Shown here piece by piece: positions 44,385 to 58,189 of a DNA stretch of 64,000 nt; the stretch's first letter is position 1; the number at the start of each line of letters is the position of its first letter. A model generated the notes under the pieces. That model searched no databases. It was given only the letters and a program-made list of their open reading frames with translations, and had not been told where the DNA came from. The position numbers were made by a program, and so were the translations under genes. The stretch is from Ottelia alismoides (taxonomy: Eukaryota > Streptophyta > Magnoliopsida > Alismatales > Hydrocharitaceae). The stretch spans positions 186,001-250,000 of the forward strand of contig JAZKJV010006933.1 of assembly GCA_037367405.1 (NCBI GenBank), in the 5' to 3' direction.

Positions 44385-46696
44385 ATTTGAATAATATGAA
44401 TCCAACCCTATTAAGGGTCAACATGATCCATTAATATTCAAATAATATTGAATGAATCCAGATCGATCCATTGATCACAAATCAAAATCCGTTCGGTTGC
44501 AATCAATCAAAACTTTATCACATTGTAATACATGACATCAGAAAAGTCGCGATACAAAATTGAAAATCGCAAAACAAATCGAGATCATCAGAAAATTCAT
44601 CTCGACGAAATAGAACCAACGAAATTGATTGTTCGTCGATCACACAAAATTTAATCAAAAAGAAATCAAGACCATATATCGTCAATTTCTATATCCATCT
44701 TGGATCAGAAAAGTATAAGATATACATCGTTTGATCATCATGCACAGACAGTCAAAATGAGATATTAAGCACCTAAATCGGAAACTCGAGAATTTTTTTG
44801 GAAACATAAATAGAAAAATGAAATGAATGGTTGTGAATGGAGATGATGAGTTGGTGATGATGATGTGGTTTGTGATGGTGATGTAGAATAACAACAAAAA
44901 TATTAGATAAATAAAAAAATGACAAGGAAAATGAGAGTGATACTTACCTGTAGTGGTTTTTCCTGAAGGTGGGGCTGCGATGCCCGGCTCCCGTCATGGC
45001 CTCAATCTGGTTTGGTGAAAAATCGAAGAAGCTATACAGCTTGCATGCGTTGTGACAAAGTCGATCTCTCTACTTCGGATCTCACCAAACTCGATGGAAA
45101 CCACCGTCGCATAGAAGATTTACTTGGTCGCTATCACCATCGAGCAGGTTGAGATGGTGGTTCCCTTTCTCTCTCGATTTTGGCGGATGAGAGGAACGAT
45201 GGAGGCAGAGGAGTGTTGGTACAAATACGGTCGACTCTGATATCTAAAATAAATGAGTGAAGAAGTAGTTTAAAAAAATTAAACTTTCTATACATGTACA
45301 ACAAACTATACGGACATCAGCTCCCTCCCATTTGGCCCCGATTTTTCCTACAGATCCAAGTAGTTGGAGAAGCAGCCAATCTGCTGCTCCAATTGGAACT
45401 ATTGCATCCAAAGCTACAATCCTATTCCCCTTCTCTTTGTTGACATGCATGTACAAATCAATCCTCTCCCTATCAATCCTCTCCCTTGATGTCATACATG
45501 TAATTGCTACATATTTTAATCCCTATTTAAAGGTGACACTCTTGTATAGTTAAAATCTCCTACTTTTGAAATGTTGGACTGAATTGTGACATATTCAACT
45601 AAGTTTTGTAGTAGGTCATACAATATATATATATATATATATATAATTGAGATATAAATTAGTGTATGTATAATTACACTAATTCAATATTAATAAAAAA
45701 CATTCTGATCTCCAAGTCCATTCTCATCAAGATGCATTTAAAAAATGATGAAAAGAAGGACTTTTGAATCAACCATTCAAAATTATTTTAGTTTTAAAAT
45801 GCTAATATATAATTTTATCAATATATAGTGAATGAGATGAGTCAAGTGTACTCAGGTTCATGGATACATTTAAGAATGTTGGTTTAGGCCCTTGAGGTCC
45901 CTTCTGTCTAGTGTATTATTCAAGGCGAGTGTTGTGAAATTGATTCAAATTCAACTCATATGGATCAAGTTTCATCTATTGAGATAAAGAAGCATCTGCA
46001 TGCAAGCACTGGCAAACAAGTTTATGTCATGATGCTTGTTATTTATAAGGCTTAAAAGACATAATTCCAAATCCAATTTGGTCCACTAATAAAAAATATA
46101 AAAATGTTATATTATGGAAAATTATGGGGTGATGGGTGGTAAGGGGATTTCCGTACATTATTAGCTTGAAAAATAAATTTTCATGCAAGTAGCTTGTTAA
46201 ATTTAAATATCAAAGCATTCTACTTGCTTTCTTTTGAAATCATGAATTACCTATTATTTTTAATATGCTTGATTGTATTTAACAATTGTTGACATTTCTA
46301 TTGTTCCTATCATGTATGGTTGGCAAGGCGCCTACATCACAATAGACTGACAATGGACTCCGAGCTTCCGCAGATATTCTCAACAGTACATATTTTATAG
46401 TTTTTGTTCATGCTAATGTAAAATATTTTTCTTTCTCTTATGTTACATTTTGGGATACATGTGCAATTGTTAGTTTCTTCTGTCGCATGTGTGTGTGTGT
46501 GTATATGAAAATAATGCAATGCAAATTGGTGACACATGTTGTTGGTTATGTGATTGATTAGTTACATTATGAATTGCTTTTCGAAATCACAAAAAAAATC
46601 CCTAAATTTCAGGTATCCTTATGCGATCCATTGTGAATATAATAATACGAATGTTATGTAAACAGGTAACTCGGATCTGTAGATGGACGTTAAACA
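44385..46696 (+). repeat. Gypsy element G, LTR copy 2 (2.3 kb)
   Basis: Begins tgacatccag and ends gacgttaaaca, followed by a decayed primer site and PR-RT homology, so it acts as a 5' LTR. A TA microsatellite lies near 45624. Its private segment 44810-45230 includes cttacctg, a splice-donor consensus on the minus strand. Confidence 0.8.
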
Positions 46697-46699
46697 ATT

Positions 46700-46711
46700 C
46701 GGTATTAGAGC
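46700..46711 (+). promoter_or_regulatory. Decayed primer-binding site of gypsy element G
   Basis: cggtattagagc, two transitions from the initiator-Met primer site, four bases after the LTR end. Confidence 0.7.
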
Positions 46712-46899
46712 AGTGGTACTCCGCTATACACATTCGTAGTATAAAATTCCGATTGCATTAAGTTCTCGGATAGCGATAGTCCCCCAACTTGTCGTGAATC
46801 CGAAACAGAAATATGATATTCAAATTCAATAACCATATATGTCACCAATTGCAATTAATTTTCATATAGGCACCCAAGAAGAGAAAAGCATAATTGATT

Positions 46900-47752
46900 A
46901 CCAATGTTGACTGGTGGTCATGAGATGATCGCGGATTGTTCGCTACTACATCTTGATGAGTTTGATTTGATTTTAGGCGTGGATTGGTTGTCAGTTCATC
47001 TTGCATTAAGTTTCTTTAGAAAGATGGTTATCTTCAAGATTCCGGACTTACCCGAGTTTTCTATTAAGGGTACATTACATTACTCTAAAATGGAGTACGT
47101 CTCAGTGTTGAGACCCTAGAGACTTGTTGATCAGGGATGTGATTCACATTTAGCATTTGTTCGAGAGAAATCCGATCATGAGCCAATGACCTAGTACATC
47201 ATAGTAGTATAAGACTACCCATATGTTTTCCTGATGATCTACCAAGGTTACCTCCTAAGACAAAGATCGAGTTTGAGATCACATTGCTACTACATACACA
47301 TCCAATCTCGATGGATCCTTACCGTATGGCAGCAACTAAGTTGAGAGAGCTAGAGGTGTAGTTGTAGGAGTTACTTGACTTATGTTTCATGAGGCTGAGC
47401 ATTTCACCTTAGGGTACTCCAGTTCTTTTTGTCAGGAAGAAGGATGGATCAATGAGATTGTGCATTAATTATAGGAAGTTGAACAAGAGAAGAGTGAAGA
47501 ACTATTATCCTTTATCGCACATCGATGACTTATTTGATCAACTTCAGTGATATTTAGTGTTTTTGAAGATCGATCTTCTATTTACTTATCATCAGCTAAG
47601 GATTTGAGAGGTAGATATTCCGAAGATAGCTTTCAATACTCGATATGGGCACTACGAGTTTGTGGTGATGCCGTTTGAGCTCACCAATCCCCTACAACAT
47701 TCATGAACATGATGAATAGGATCTTTCGTCCATAGTTAGACAAGTTGATATC
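46900..47752 (+). pseudogene. Gypsy element G, protease and reverse transcriptase remnant
   Basis: The plus strand reads DLILGVDWLS and FKIPDLPEFS (protease to RT junction), then [65 protein letters not shown] and [19 protein letters not shown], the fingers and palm of a Ty3/gypsy RT. Stops and frameshifts are present. Gag is absent, and the RT breaks off at about 47752, before the YIDD-type active site, where the next repeat unit begins. Confidence 0.88.
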
Positions 47753-47754
47753 TT

Positions 47755-49060
47755 TAGTGTCAAATAAGGAAATTAAACATTCCAGTAGGTAGATAATTAA
47801 ATAAGCTTCAAAACAACACTGAAATCATGAAACTTGGATCTAAAATGCTCAAGATATGAAAGAAACAATGTAGGGGCATAAATATAATAAAAATGCATAG
47901 AAATAAAAGATAAATAATCCCAAATAGGTCCATGTAGGGACATATTTGCAATTTAGCAAAACTAACAAGGGCCTAGAGTAATTTTTCCATTACGTGGAGG
48001 GCCCTTTTCGTAAATTTAGAAAGTATCAAGGTCCTCCCTTTAAAATACCCAGGCACACACATAAGGCACGCGATTGGGGACCAAATTGTAATATCAGAGA
48101 GATGTAGGATTTTTGATGCAAATTACCCATCCCCACACGTTTTTGGTACGTGTGGGGGCTAGGTTTGGTAGGCAGTCGAGGCTCGGGTCACGTGGCACGT
48201 TCAGGAAGGCTCGACTCTTGGCTCGGGATGCCTGAGCAAGTCGGATATACGTGAGGCTTGTACAGACCACGTGGCATCAGATTGACCGTCCGATTGTGAG
48301 GATCGAACAGTAACTATATATTTGTCCTCTATCGTATGTCCCCAGAGGATGCTGTACTCCAGCGACCTCCCTGGAACTCCGTCGTACTCAATCTGTCCAT
48401 CCGATGGTCGATGAAGATCCAGGAGGCCTTGGCATTGAAGTCCTGATGGTGGAGAAGGCGTGTAGATGGATTAATGTCGATGACAACAAAGCCTTCCTAG
48501 AGGCAGAGCTGCAGAATGTGCCTCTAGCGAATCTCTGACCAATGAAGGTGTCTGCATGAGTTACCATAAGCCAAAGCGTTGATATAGTGTATGCAAGTGA
48601 GGTGGGGCGAACTGGAGTCCCATGGAGGTGAGGGAGCGGGGGGCTGGATCTCCTTCCTCGGTGAGGTGAAGAAGGAGATGGGGTGGGGTGATCAGGTTGT
48701 GGAAAAGGGGAGATGATGAGTGGATGGGTCGACGAAGGTGAGGGTGAACTTGCATGGCTCGTGAGGCGGTCAAGTGAGGGTGAGTGATGGTATATATGGT
48801 GGGAAAATTCGGAGAAAAAAGATGAAAAATAAAGAGAGGGATACCTGGTCGGAGCAAGAAGGAAGAATGGGGCGGAGTGGAGATGGCTTGGAACGAGGTC
48901 CAAAGAACATCTATTCGTCACCCAACGAGGCCAGTCGATCATCGAAGCTTGTACAACCATCGTGAAGGTGGTACTTACATAACCGAAGGGGCCATGGATC
49001 TCACCAGGGTCCTGATGAATCTACATTTCATCATCTTTATTCTATCATTTTGGCCTTAAA
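47755..49060 (-). repeat. Long LTR-like unit, copy alpha
   Basis: Aligns directly with 58655-59466, from gaaattaaacat(t/g)ccagtagg onward. Shared landmarks include ccattacgtggagg, G-boxes (cacgtg at 48189 and 48268), and a ccgtccgattgtgaggatcg palindrome. ORFs on the minus strand are proline- and serine-rich with no domain. Strand is inferred from the primer site at 58170. Confidence 0.65.
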
Positions 49061-52000
49061 AACCCTAGTAAATGCGTGTAAATGGGTTTAATTTAGGCAT
49101 TTTAGCATTCATGCATCATTGTGTAAATATTGTATAGAAAATTATAGAATAAAGAAAAGAAAAGAAAAAGAATAAAATATTGTAAATATTTTATGACCCG
49201 AAACCCCGAGACCTAGGCATCTCGATGACTAGGTCGACAAGGAATAAAGTAGGGGGAGATAAGGGCCAAATTACAATAAAAATACCTTTTATTTAACCCA
49301 TTCTTTATTCATTTTGGGATCTATTTTTGGTTCCACTTTTTATACCTCAAATAAAGAAATTTTGTACATGAAAGTTGTAAATAATTAAATATAGAAAAAT
49401 ACAAAATTGATTTCACATAAAAATAATGTACAGATAAAAAGTTATGATCTGAATAAGTTTCCAAAATCCCAACATCCCAGACCTGTATCTCTCAAATAAA
49501 AACTCGAAACACATCAAATATATCTTTAATTGTATATAATTTCTCATAAGTTATTTAATGAAGGTAGTTTCATATTTTTCGGAGTTACAGTTTGAAAGTT
49601 GAGTTTTGGACCCCACTTGTATACTTATACGGATTAAAATATTCATTTTATTATTTATTCATTATTTTATAATTTTATACTTTTATAATTTTGTAAATAA
49701 TATCTATAATATATGTGTACATTAAAATCAGAATATAAACCTCAAGAAAGTATAAAAATAAAATACATGTATACAATACCAAGGTATAATACCTATAAAC
49801 ATACCTATATAATTACTACTTATATTTTATTAAGTGTACAAACTACACCAGAAAAACAAAATAAAAATATATTAAGTACATAGGAGTATTTTATAAATTT
49901 ATAAAATAATAAACAAAATAAATAAAATTAAATACACAAAATAACAATAAAATATCAAAATATATAGATATGTATACCTATATAGGCCTAAAAAGACAAC
50001 TTGTATTTTTATACCTATAAAAAATAAATAAAAATCATAATAAAATAATTTATAAAATAATAAACGTTTTTTATTTAATAATAAAAAATTAATAAAATCG
50101 TTTATTATTTTAAATCGAATTAACAATCCTTTTTCCAAGGAATTTTCTGGTTGGTCCACGTGGAGCAACCAGAAGACTCTGTTGGTTGACCTCGGTCAAC
50201 CCTCTGACCGAGGTCTGGACCTGGTCAGAGTGCATTTTTTGGCCGTTTTTGCGGATTTTTCCAAGGCTAATCCCTTCCCCTTTTTTGAGATGCAATCTTC
50301 ACGACTTTTGATCCTTGTAGATCCGTGATACACGCCCTTGCGTTATCTCGATCTTTGGATTTCTGACGTGCCCTAGATTCATCGTTCTTTGAGCCCCCAG
50401 AGTCACCTTCTTCAAAAACCCCCTTTTCCTTCTTCTCGAATTTGAACCCTTCCTTGACCATTTTCCTCCTTTTTTGGCGAGCTCTGGACTAGACCTCGTG
50501 ACAGGAGGTCCTCCAGCTCTCTTGAGGCGAGGTTAGGCGGTCGTGGAGGCGCTCCACCACCCATCTCCGGCCTTGGACGTTAAAGTCCTTATCTTTGGTT
50601 TTTTGGACCATTGAGGTTCTATTTTACTTATGCTTCATATAGTCTTAGTTGTAGGGTTCCATTCTATGCTTTCATTTCATGTTTTTGCGGCTTAGATTAA
50701 GGCTTAACACATCCTCGCCGGAGCTTTGCTCCGACCGACCGCCGTCATCACCATTCCACATCCATTACATGCCAGCAACCCATGGGATCCATTTATGTCG
50801 TATTTAAGTTTGCTTGCAGATCTAGGGGCCAAGAGACTCCATTTGGGGTCAATAATTTTGAGGAACGTGCAACCTAGAGCCACCTTCTATCCCTGACCTT
50901 GCGGCGGCGCGTCGGGGCCCCTCCGCCCAATTTGGCATCTCTGTCGAGTCAGGGATTCTTCTAGGAACGTCGTACTTTTTGTGCAGCAAGGGAGCTTCGG
51001 GAGAGGAGACGCGAGCTCGGAGAAGATCGCCCAAGCACCTGTTCTTCCCAGTTCATCTACTGGGCATCCCAACCGTTGATCCAAGCCCGTTCTTCCCGTG
51101 CAGCAGTTGTCGTTGGATCATCCGAGCCCAGAACTATCAGATCTACTAGGGTCTTCTAATCATGCCCCTCCATCTCCGAAGCGGTATCGGGCCCTGTCGG
51201 CGTGACACGTGTCTTAAGTGGCTTCTCATCCACCGTCTGATCTACTGGGTGAGGGAATTTTGCAACAAGCACCCTCGCCATTTTTTTAATATTTTATTAG
51301 TATCAGAGCTTTCCTTGACCATTCATTAATTTCTGTATAATTTGCATAACGACCCAAACCTTGAGAATATTTGCGACAGGGTCCTCGGCCACATCACCTC
51401 ACGTGCCTAGCGTGCGTGAGGTGCAGGCATTTTACGCTTGAAGCCCTAGGATTTTAAATATTGTTATTCAGTCCAAAAAGTAATATTGCACGTTATAATT
51501 TTTTTGGATACTTTGCATTCGAGCCCCCATTGTTTTGTTAATTACCTAAAGGTCCTCGCCAGCCACGTGCTAGTCACATGGTCCTTGGCAGTTTTGAAGC
51601 GGAGCCCCTAGAGGTTTATTTATTTCATTTTAGTCTCCAATTATTTTTAATCAGTTATAAGTTTTGTGGAGATATTGCACTTTGGCTCTCGCACTTTCAC
51701 ATAATTACAGTTTAGCCCTTGCTAGTAGTGTAGTTTCTCTTTGTTGTCCCTATTTATTTCATGCATCAACAACTTCCTAAAAAAATCCACAAAAATTAGC
51801 ATAGACTACTGTTGCATTCTAGTTTCACGACATATTTTTATTTTGTATATTTATTGCATTTTAATATTTATAAAAATTCGAAAACATGTATTTTTAGCAC
51901 TGTTTGCATTAGAAAATACATAAAAATTATAAAACTTTTTGAAAAATTCCAAAAAAATATATTTTATGTGTTTGCTTTTAACTCCAAACCAAAAATCACT

Positions 52001-53080
52001 AAAAAAATACAAAAGAAAACTCCTAAAAACTAGAAAACCCCAAAAACCTTCCTAAAAATATTAAAAATTCCTCAAAAATCCTAAAAATATATTTTTTATC
52101 TCTAAATTTTTTCTGTTTGATTATCTTTGTTTTAAAATTAATTTGAGAAATTTTGGGCACTGTTTGATATTTTTCATCCTCATTTTAATTTTGGCCAGCA
52201 ACTTAGTTCACTGTTTTCTACTATTTCTACCTTTAAAAATACCAAAATAATTAGGAAAAATCTAGAAAAATAACAAAAACATTAGAAAAATATAAAAATC
52301 AGAAAAACATTTTGTTTCCTGTATTTTGACTATTTTTTTCCTTATTTTACCTCTATCTTATCTTTAGTGTACATATGCTCTTTATATATATTATATCTTT
52401 ATTAAAAGAAAAAGAAAATACAAAAATCCAAAATATAAAAAGAAAATACAAAATCAGTAAATTAAAAATCAACATACAAAAATATAAAATAAAAAATTAA
52501 ATAAAAAAAATATAAAATTAAAAACCCAGAAAGATATCATTTATAGACAAAGTATCACATTTTGAGCATTATTGCCCCGTTCTACCTATTTGCTCCATGT
52601 GTTCGACCTCTACACTACTTGCACACTATACACATCCTTTGTAGAGTTATAATAAATTTTAACTCCGTACCTCTTTTCATTGCTCGATTTCTGTTGTGGG
52701 TTAATTGTTGTTTGAAGATTTGATTTCGTATGGGCCGCCTCAGCGACATTGTAATCCTGCCTTGTGTGGATTACTCTAGACCCGTGAAAAATCATCTTCA
52801 ACAGGTCAGTAGTCTTCTTCTCCTTGGCCACCGCCCTCCACTATCACCGGAGAGACAGGACAAGTTGGGCCAACGCTCGTCGAGTGGTGGTTGGTTGACG
52901 AGGAAGCGGAGGTGGTGGTTCTATAGGTGGAGGTGGTGGTCGTTTAAGGTGGAGCATAGGTTTGTAATGGTGGTTTGATGGTGGGGGAGTAATAGAGGTG
53001 AGTGTTTAGTAGTCGTACAAGGATGGCAGAACTTAAGGCTACATAGGAGTGGTGTTAGTGATGAATCTATAATTCCTCCA
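49061..53080. other. Non-coding transposon-derived stretch
   Basis: No protein domain is found. 49100-50100 and 51780-52560 are very AT-rich, the latter with repeated aaaaatncnaaaaa motifs like leaders of Tat-group gypsy elements. 50500-51290 is GC-richer and contains a ttggcatctctgtcgagtca site that might be a decayed tRNA-Arg-type primer site, weakly supported. It probably belongs to the same LTR-retrotransposon family as its neighbours. Confidence 0.4.
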
Positions 53081-53084
53081 GTCG

Positions 53085-56000
53085 ATTAACTAGCAAATGG
53101 CATTAAAAATCAACAAACATATGACACTATATAACTGGAATTTATCATCATGATTTAAGTGTCAGAATAAGAAATGAATAATACCAATGGATAGACAATG
53201 AAACATTCTTCAAAATGACATTTAAATTCAACTTAAATGGAGATCATATGCTCAAGATGTCTGCAAAATAGTCAAGGGTATAAACATGAAGAAAACATGA
53301 AAATAATTACAAAATCAACACAAACATGTCCCAGGAAGGGCATAGATGTAATTAAAAATAATCGTAAGGCATTCCCTATAAAAATTCCATGCATGCGGGG
53401 GCTATATTGCAATTATTGAAACCTGAAGGGGGTAGGTTTGCAAATAACCCCAAGCGTACATGCATTGCACGCTCTTGGAGGGACCTGAATGCAATTTAGA
53501 GAACATAGCGGGGTACCCATGCAATTTACCCAGCCCTAGGCTGTAGAATGGAGAAGGTGGCACCCATGGTGTGATCTCCTCTACCTCTGATGGAGGAGAA
53601 AGCCTGGAGTGGGAGGAGGTCGTAGAAGAGAGAGAAGGTGGTCTAAGTGTGGTGTGAGGATGAGTGATGTGAGGAGAAGCTCGAGAGGTGATCAATTGAA
53701 GGTGAATGCATGTGTGTGTGCCTACAAAGTTACAAGAAAACAAGACGGGGAGAAGGAAGGCTTACCTGGAGATTGAAGAGGAGAACGACGGACAAAGAGG
53801 TATAGGCGGAGATCCATGGTTAAACTCCGGTCTTCGCTAGACTCCGACGACCATTCAGAGTAGCTCAGCGACTGGGCTATGGTCGTATCATGGCCTACCA
53901 TGGCCATGGACCAACACCAGGCTGGAGGTCATGGTTGCATCATCTATTTATCCCCTCCCTATCACAGAGTAGAGGAGAGACACTGGGCCTCAGCTCGTGT
54001 AAAGGTAGACATCCGGCGCACGGGGGAGAGGAGGTGTATCTGAAGAGGGTAGGTCAGAGGTGTTGGTGGCGGAAGTGATGCGTTCGGAGGCCCGCGTTGA
54101 CCATAAGAAGAGGGAGGAAGCAAGGCCAGGTGGTGCGCGAGGATGGTGGTAGTTGGGGCTTCAAATTGGCATGGTCAGAAGAGCGAGTGTGGTGTCGAGA
54201 ACATGGAGAAAATGGGAAGGGAGATAGTGCTTAGGAGTAGGGATCGTGGGAGAGAGGGGGTGTTCAAGATTGAAGATGGTGGCTTGGTCGTTGGATCTAG
54301 TGATCCAACGGTTGCAGTGCGGGCGAAAGTGGGCGCTCCAGATTAGCTCTGGAGGCGTCGATCGAAGGGTGGTGAGTAAGGCAGGTGGCAGTGAAGGAGC
54401 GGGACATGTGGAGCGCTCAGAAGGAGCCACATGGCCCAATGAAAAATAGAAAATAAATAAAATATAGAAAAATCTAAAATAAATAAAAGCGGATGAATTA
54501 AAAAAATTAAAACATGAAAGTTGTTGATCTTGATGAGATCTACAAGTTTCATGTTAACCAAAAGCACAAAATAAATCAAACAAAGGGAAAAATTATTTTT
54601 GGAAGCATTTTTAAGGTATAAAAATACTTGATTTTAATTTTTGTATATTTTTTGTTATAATTTTTAATTTCTTTTTAAGACAATAATAAATATGTACGAG
54701 ATTTTAGAGTTTATTAATAATTAGGGTGAGTTATACACAAGGGCCAGTTGCTTAAAGTTAATGATTTAAAGCCTATATTTATTGAACAGTTTAATTAAAG
54801 AGGATAATAATTGATAATAAATATGAGGTATTATAGATTCATAAGTTAGGTGGCAGTAAGGTGTAGTGATGTCGGAGCTAAATTAGGAAGGGAGAGGAGC
54901 AACGGCAAGGCGTAACAGACGGGAAAGGGTTGTGTTGGAGGTAGGAGATGAAGTAGTGGCCGTTGGATTTCGTGACCAACGATCCTCGAAGGGGGAGCAG
55001 GAGAACGACTGAGATCAGATCGTCAGATCTAATCCAGTAGTGGAGGTAGAGACGGTGGCGGCCAGTTCAGATGGGACTTGGAGTCTCATCCTACGGTGGG
55101 GGATAATCATGTGACGTGGAGCGAGGGGGACCATAGGATTGATTGAGATCGTGTGGGCTAGGTCAAAACGCGAGGGAGCGGATGAGATTTCATCTGAAGC
55201 AGTGATCGGACGATTGTGGGTGAGATGGTGATGGAGTGCGGAGATGGAGGCGGGGGAGGCTTGATCCAAGGGCCAGAAATGAAGCTGGGTGGTGAGAAGA
55301 GTGGGCGATTGCATGGCAGCTCCAGATAGTGCCACGTGGCCGCTCCATAAAATCAATAAATAGAAAAATAAAGAAAAATCCAAAAGAAATAAGTAGAGGC
55401 AAAATTAGGAAAAAAATCAGATAATGAAAGTTGTAGATCTTGATGAGATCTACAAGTTTTATGTTGGACAAAAAGCCAAAAAAGGTCATTTGTACAAAAG
55501 TGTGTTTTTGGGTGCATCTTTAAAGGGTAAAAACACAACCGTTCTGGTTTTGAGATTTTTTTGATATTTTTTCTTTTAAAGGTCAGGATAATTATATACA
55601 ATTAATTAATATCATTTTTAGGGGTTTTTAATAAGAATTAAAAACAAAGAAAATATTAGTAATTAAATACAATAAATATAGTAATAATTATACACATAAT
55701 CTATACAATATACTATAGATTTAGAACAATGAATTATCAGTGATTTTTATTGAAAATTTAAGCAAGGAGATTAATAAATTGATTTTAACATGATAAATAC
55801 GAGATTCATCATACCCTTATACTTAAACTATGCTCGTGCTCAAGCATCTAAAGAACGAAGGAGTCGGATTAATTTCTGACAGTGCATGTGGAAGTTTCAA
55901 GGCTCAATTCTTCGATGATCCTTAATTTAAATTATCCTAAAATTTGGGGCCCAACCATGCTCTAGTCAGAAGGAATCCAACTTCTCTAATTATCAGACTC

Positions 56001-57170
56001 TCTGTCTATACATATAATATAAGGATATGAAAATTAGTGCACTACAATCATGAGAGTCGAGTTGAGACACCACCCAAGGTTCTAGTCCAGGAGACTCTCT
56101 TCTGGACCTAATCTTCAACACTAGGTAATAAGTCTATTCTTGCTTCAGTAAATTGTCTCATTAGTTTGTCGGACTTCAAAGTGTAGATGGACGACCAGAT
56201 GATGGAGGGCTTAAGTTTGTGTCTATTTCTCTCTCACACACATAGGAACCAGGGGCCTCTCAAGTGCCATATTACTCAATACTTCTATATTTTTATTTTG
56301 TTGATCAATGTGTCCGTCAAGAGAATTCGGAGTCGTCTGCACTTGTTATCTGGGAGTACACCGAGGTGTGTCTCTTTTGAGTATCTATGATACCTTTGAC
56401 ACCCAGACTTGTATCACTATACGATGCAGAGCGCTTTTATGGTGCTATCCCACTCTAGCACATACGTGAATACCAAAGATAACATGCGAACTTGTTCACA
56501 TACTGGCTAAGGTTCTCTAACACTCAGGTTTCTTGATGCCTTCATTAACGTTATCCCATTCTCGATCATCATTAGATCTGGTCTAGACTCAAATCTCCAG
56601 TCCTAGTTCCTCAAGTGATAACTCAACTCATCCCATTAACCAGACAGTTGTGAAAGTAATGTGTTGATCATATTCTTTAGAGGTTAGAGGTGAAGAGTTC
56701 AATATGGCGCTTAAGTCTTTCAAACTAGGGAAGTGTGGATTATTAAGTTTTAAAACCCTAATGACTAAGGCATGTTAACTTAGTCTCTCAAGATCTCAGA
56801 AATTCAGTGTCTTCAAATCCTCAAGCTTCGAGTGATAGTGAATGTGTCAGGAATACACCAACTCCTCGATTAGTAATTTTTTTTGTGATTTATAGTTTTT
56901 TTGCAAATTTCGTGGATTTTATTTTTTTATAATTAGTTCCTTTGAGAGACAACAACTGGTCCAAGCTCATATGAATAGTTGCATCTACTTGCAGATAGTA
57001 TGGGTCTAAGTACGAACCGTTAGATGGACCCCTGTTACTTGAGGACAAAGTCATATACAGTGTCTTCTAAACCACCCACTCTGCTAAGGGAGACTGAAGT
57101 TTCCTCACTAAAGAGTAGCTATTCATTAAGCTAAGTAGTCAGAGTCTCTATCAAAGAAAAGTTTTAAATT
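53085..57170 (-). repeat. Long LTR-like unit, copy delta
   Basis: Collinear with 59740-63720. Shared landmarks are ggcattaaaaatcaacaaacat, gctcaagatgt, a GC-richer block, two copies of a gttgtagatcttgatgagat hairpin motif (54525 and 55430), and ttaaactatgctcgtgctca (55826) with about 1 kb after it. It is truncated at the left relative to 58190. Minus-strand ORFs (54161-54439, 55015-55383) are not convincingly conserved as proteins. Confidence 0.65.
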
Positions 57171-58169
57171 TTTAAAAATTTTAAGGATTTTTTTAGAAAA
57201 GATTGATTTTACAAAAAGTCCCTCAATTTTTAAGAAAAAGATTTTACAGGGATTTTTATAAAATTCAGTTCACATGTCAACTTAAACCAAGCTCAAAAAG
57301 ATTTTCAAACGTTTAAAAACACGAGCTATGGTTAAAGTATATATAAAATACTATACAATATACCTCCCTATACATAAATATTGCTATGTCCTCATAGCAC
57401 AAGTGATACTAAGCCATAGCTCTGGTTAAATATAGGGTGATATAGCAGAACTGAGGAGGAGGGTCCCCCTATATTTAGGTCAAAAATGACATATGTATAA
57501 GAAGACAGATGGAGGGATGGATGAATGAGCCGGGTCCCCCTATACTTAGGTTAAATATAACCTAAGTAAAAGATCTGGAATTAGGTTGGGGGGACTCGAG
57601 ATTGTTACGGTTAGAAGGGGATTTATATAGATGATTGGAGAGAGGGGTTTGAAGGGTGAATTTTCACAGATGGGGACGTAGGAGAGGGGAGGTGTATACA
57701 TTGTGGTAGGGGGAGGGGGTGATGTGTATGAGAGAGAGGGGGTATATATACAGAGATGGTGAAAAAGGGGTAAGTGCATGTGTATGTGTGAGTGTGAGAG
57801 GGGGGTGGATCAACTAGTGATCTACTCTTTTTTTACACACGCGAGCCCTCGAACAAGGGCCATTAGAAATGCACATGCTACATTTTTCTACAACATGATG
57901 AATGAAATGCTAATTAATGTTCCTTAAACCCTTCCTCTATTCTTTTGTGTCTCCTCGCGGCAGGAGCTCCCAACTCCATGCCTCCATGTAGATCAAGTGT
58001 TCTCGATCTTCATGGCCATGCCACAAAGAAAAATGTCAGAAAATATCACGAAAAATAATTAATAAAATGATGAAATGATGAAAAAATACATGATAAGACC
58101 TGCAAATTTTGACAATATTCACAATAAAAAATATTTCAAAATTCGATAAATAAATAAAGGTGAGTCGTG
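57171..58169 (-). other. Short non-coding interior of the tRNA-Asp-primed element
   Basis: On the minus strand this follows the primer site at 58170-58187. The interior is about 1 kb with no gag or pol. It includes two near-repeats of a cctaaatatagggggacc stretch (57462-57480 and 57530-57550, plus orientation cccctatatttaggt and cccctatacttaggt). An element with so little interior would be non-autonomous. Confidence 0.5.
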
Positions 58170-58187
58170 TCCTCGGCAATGACGCCA
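58170..58187 (-). promoter_or_regulatory. Primer-binding site, tRNA-Asp type
   Basis: The minus strand reads tggcgtcattgccgagga, two bases after an LTR end (ttcatca). The canonical Athila-type site tggcgccgttgccgggga differs by three transitions. It fixes the minus orientation and places the 5' LTR to the right. Confidence 0.75.
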
Positions 58188-58189
58188 TT

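Noticed and set aside
48388..48960. 190-residue proline/serine-rich minus-strand ORF
   Set aside because: It falls in repeat unit alpha, and the homologous unit at 59093-59510 does not preserve the reading frame.
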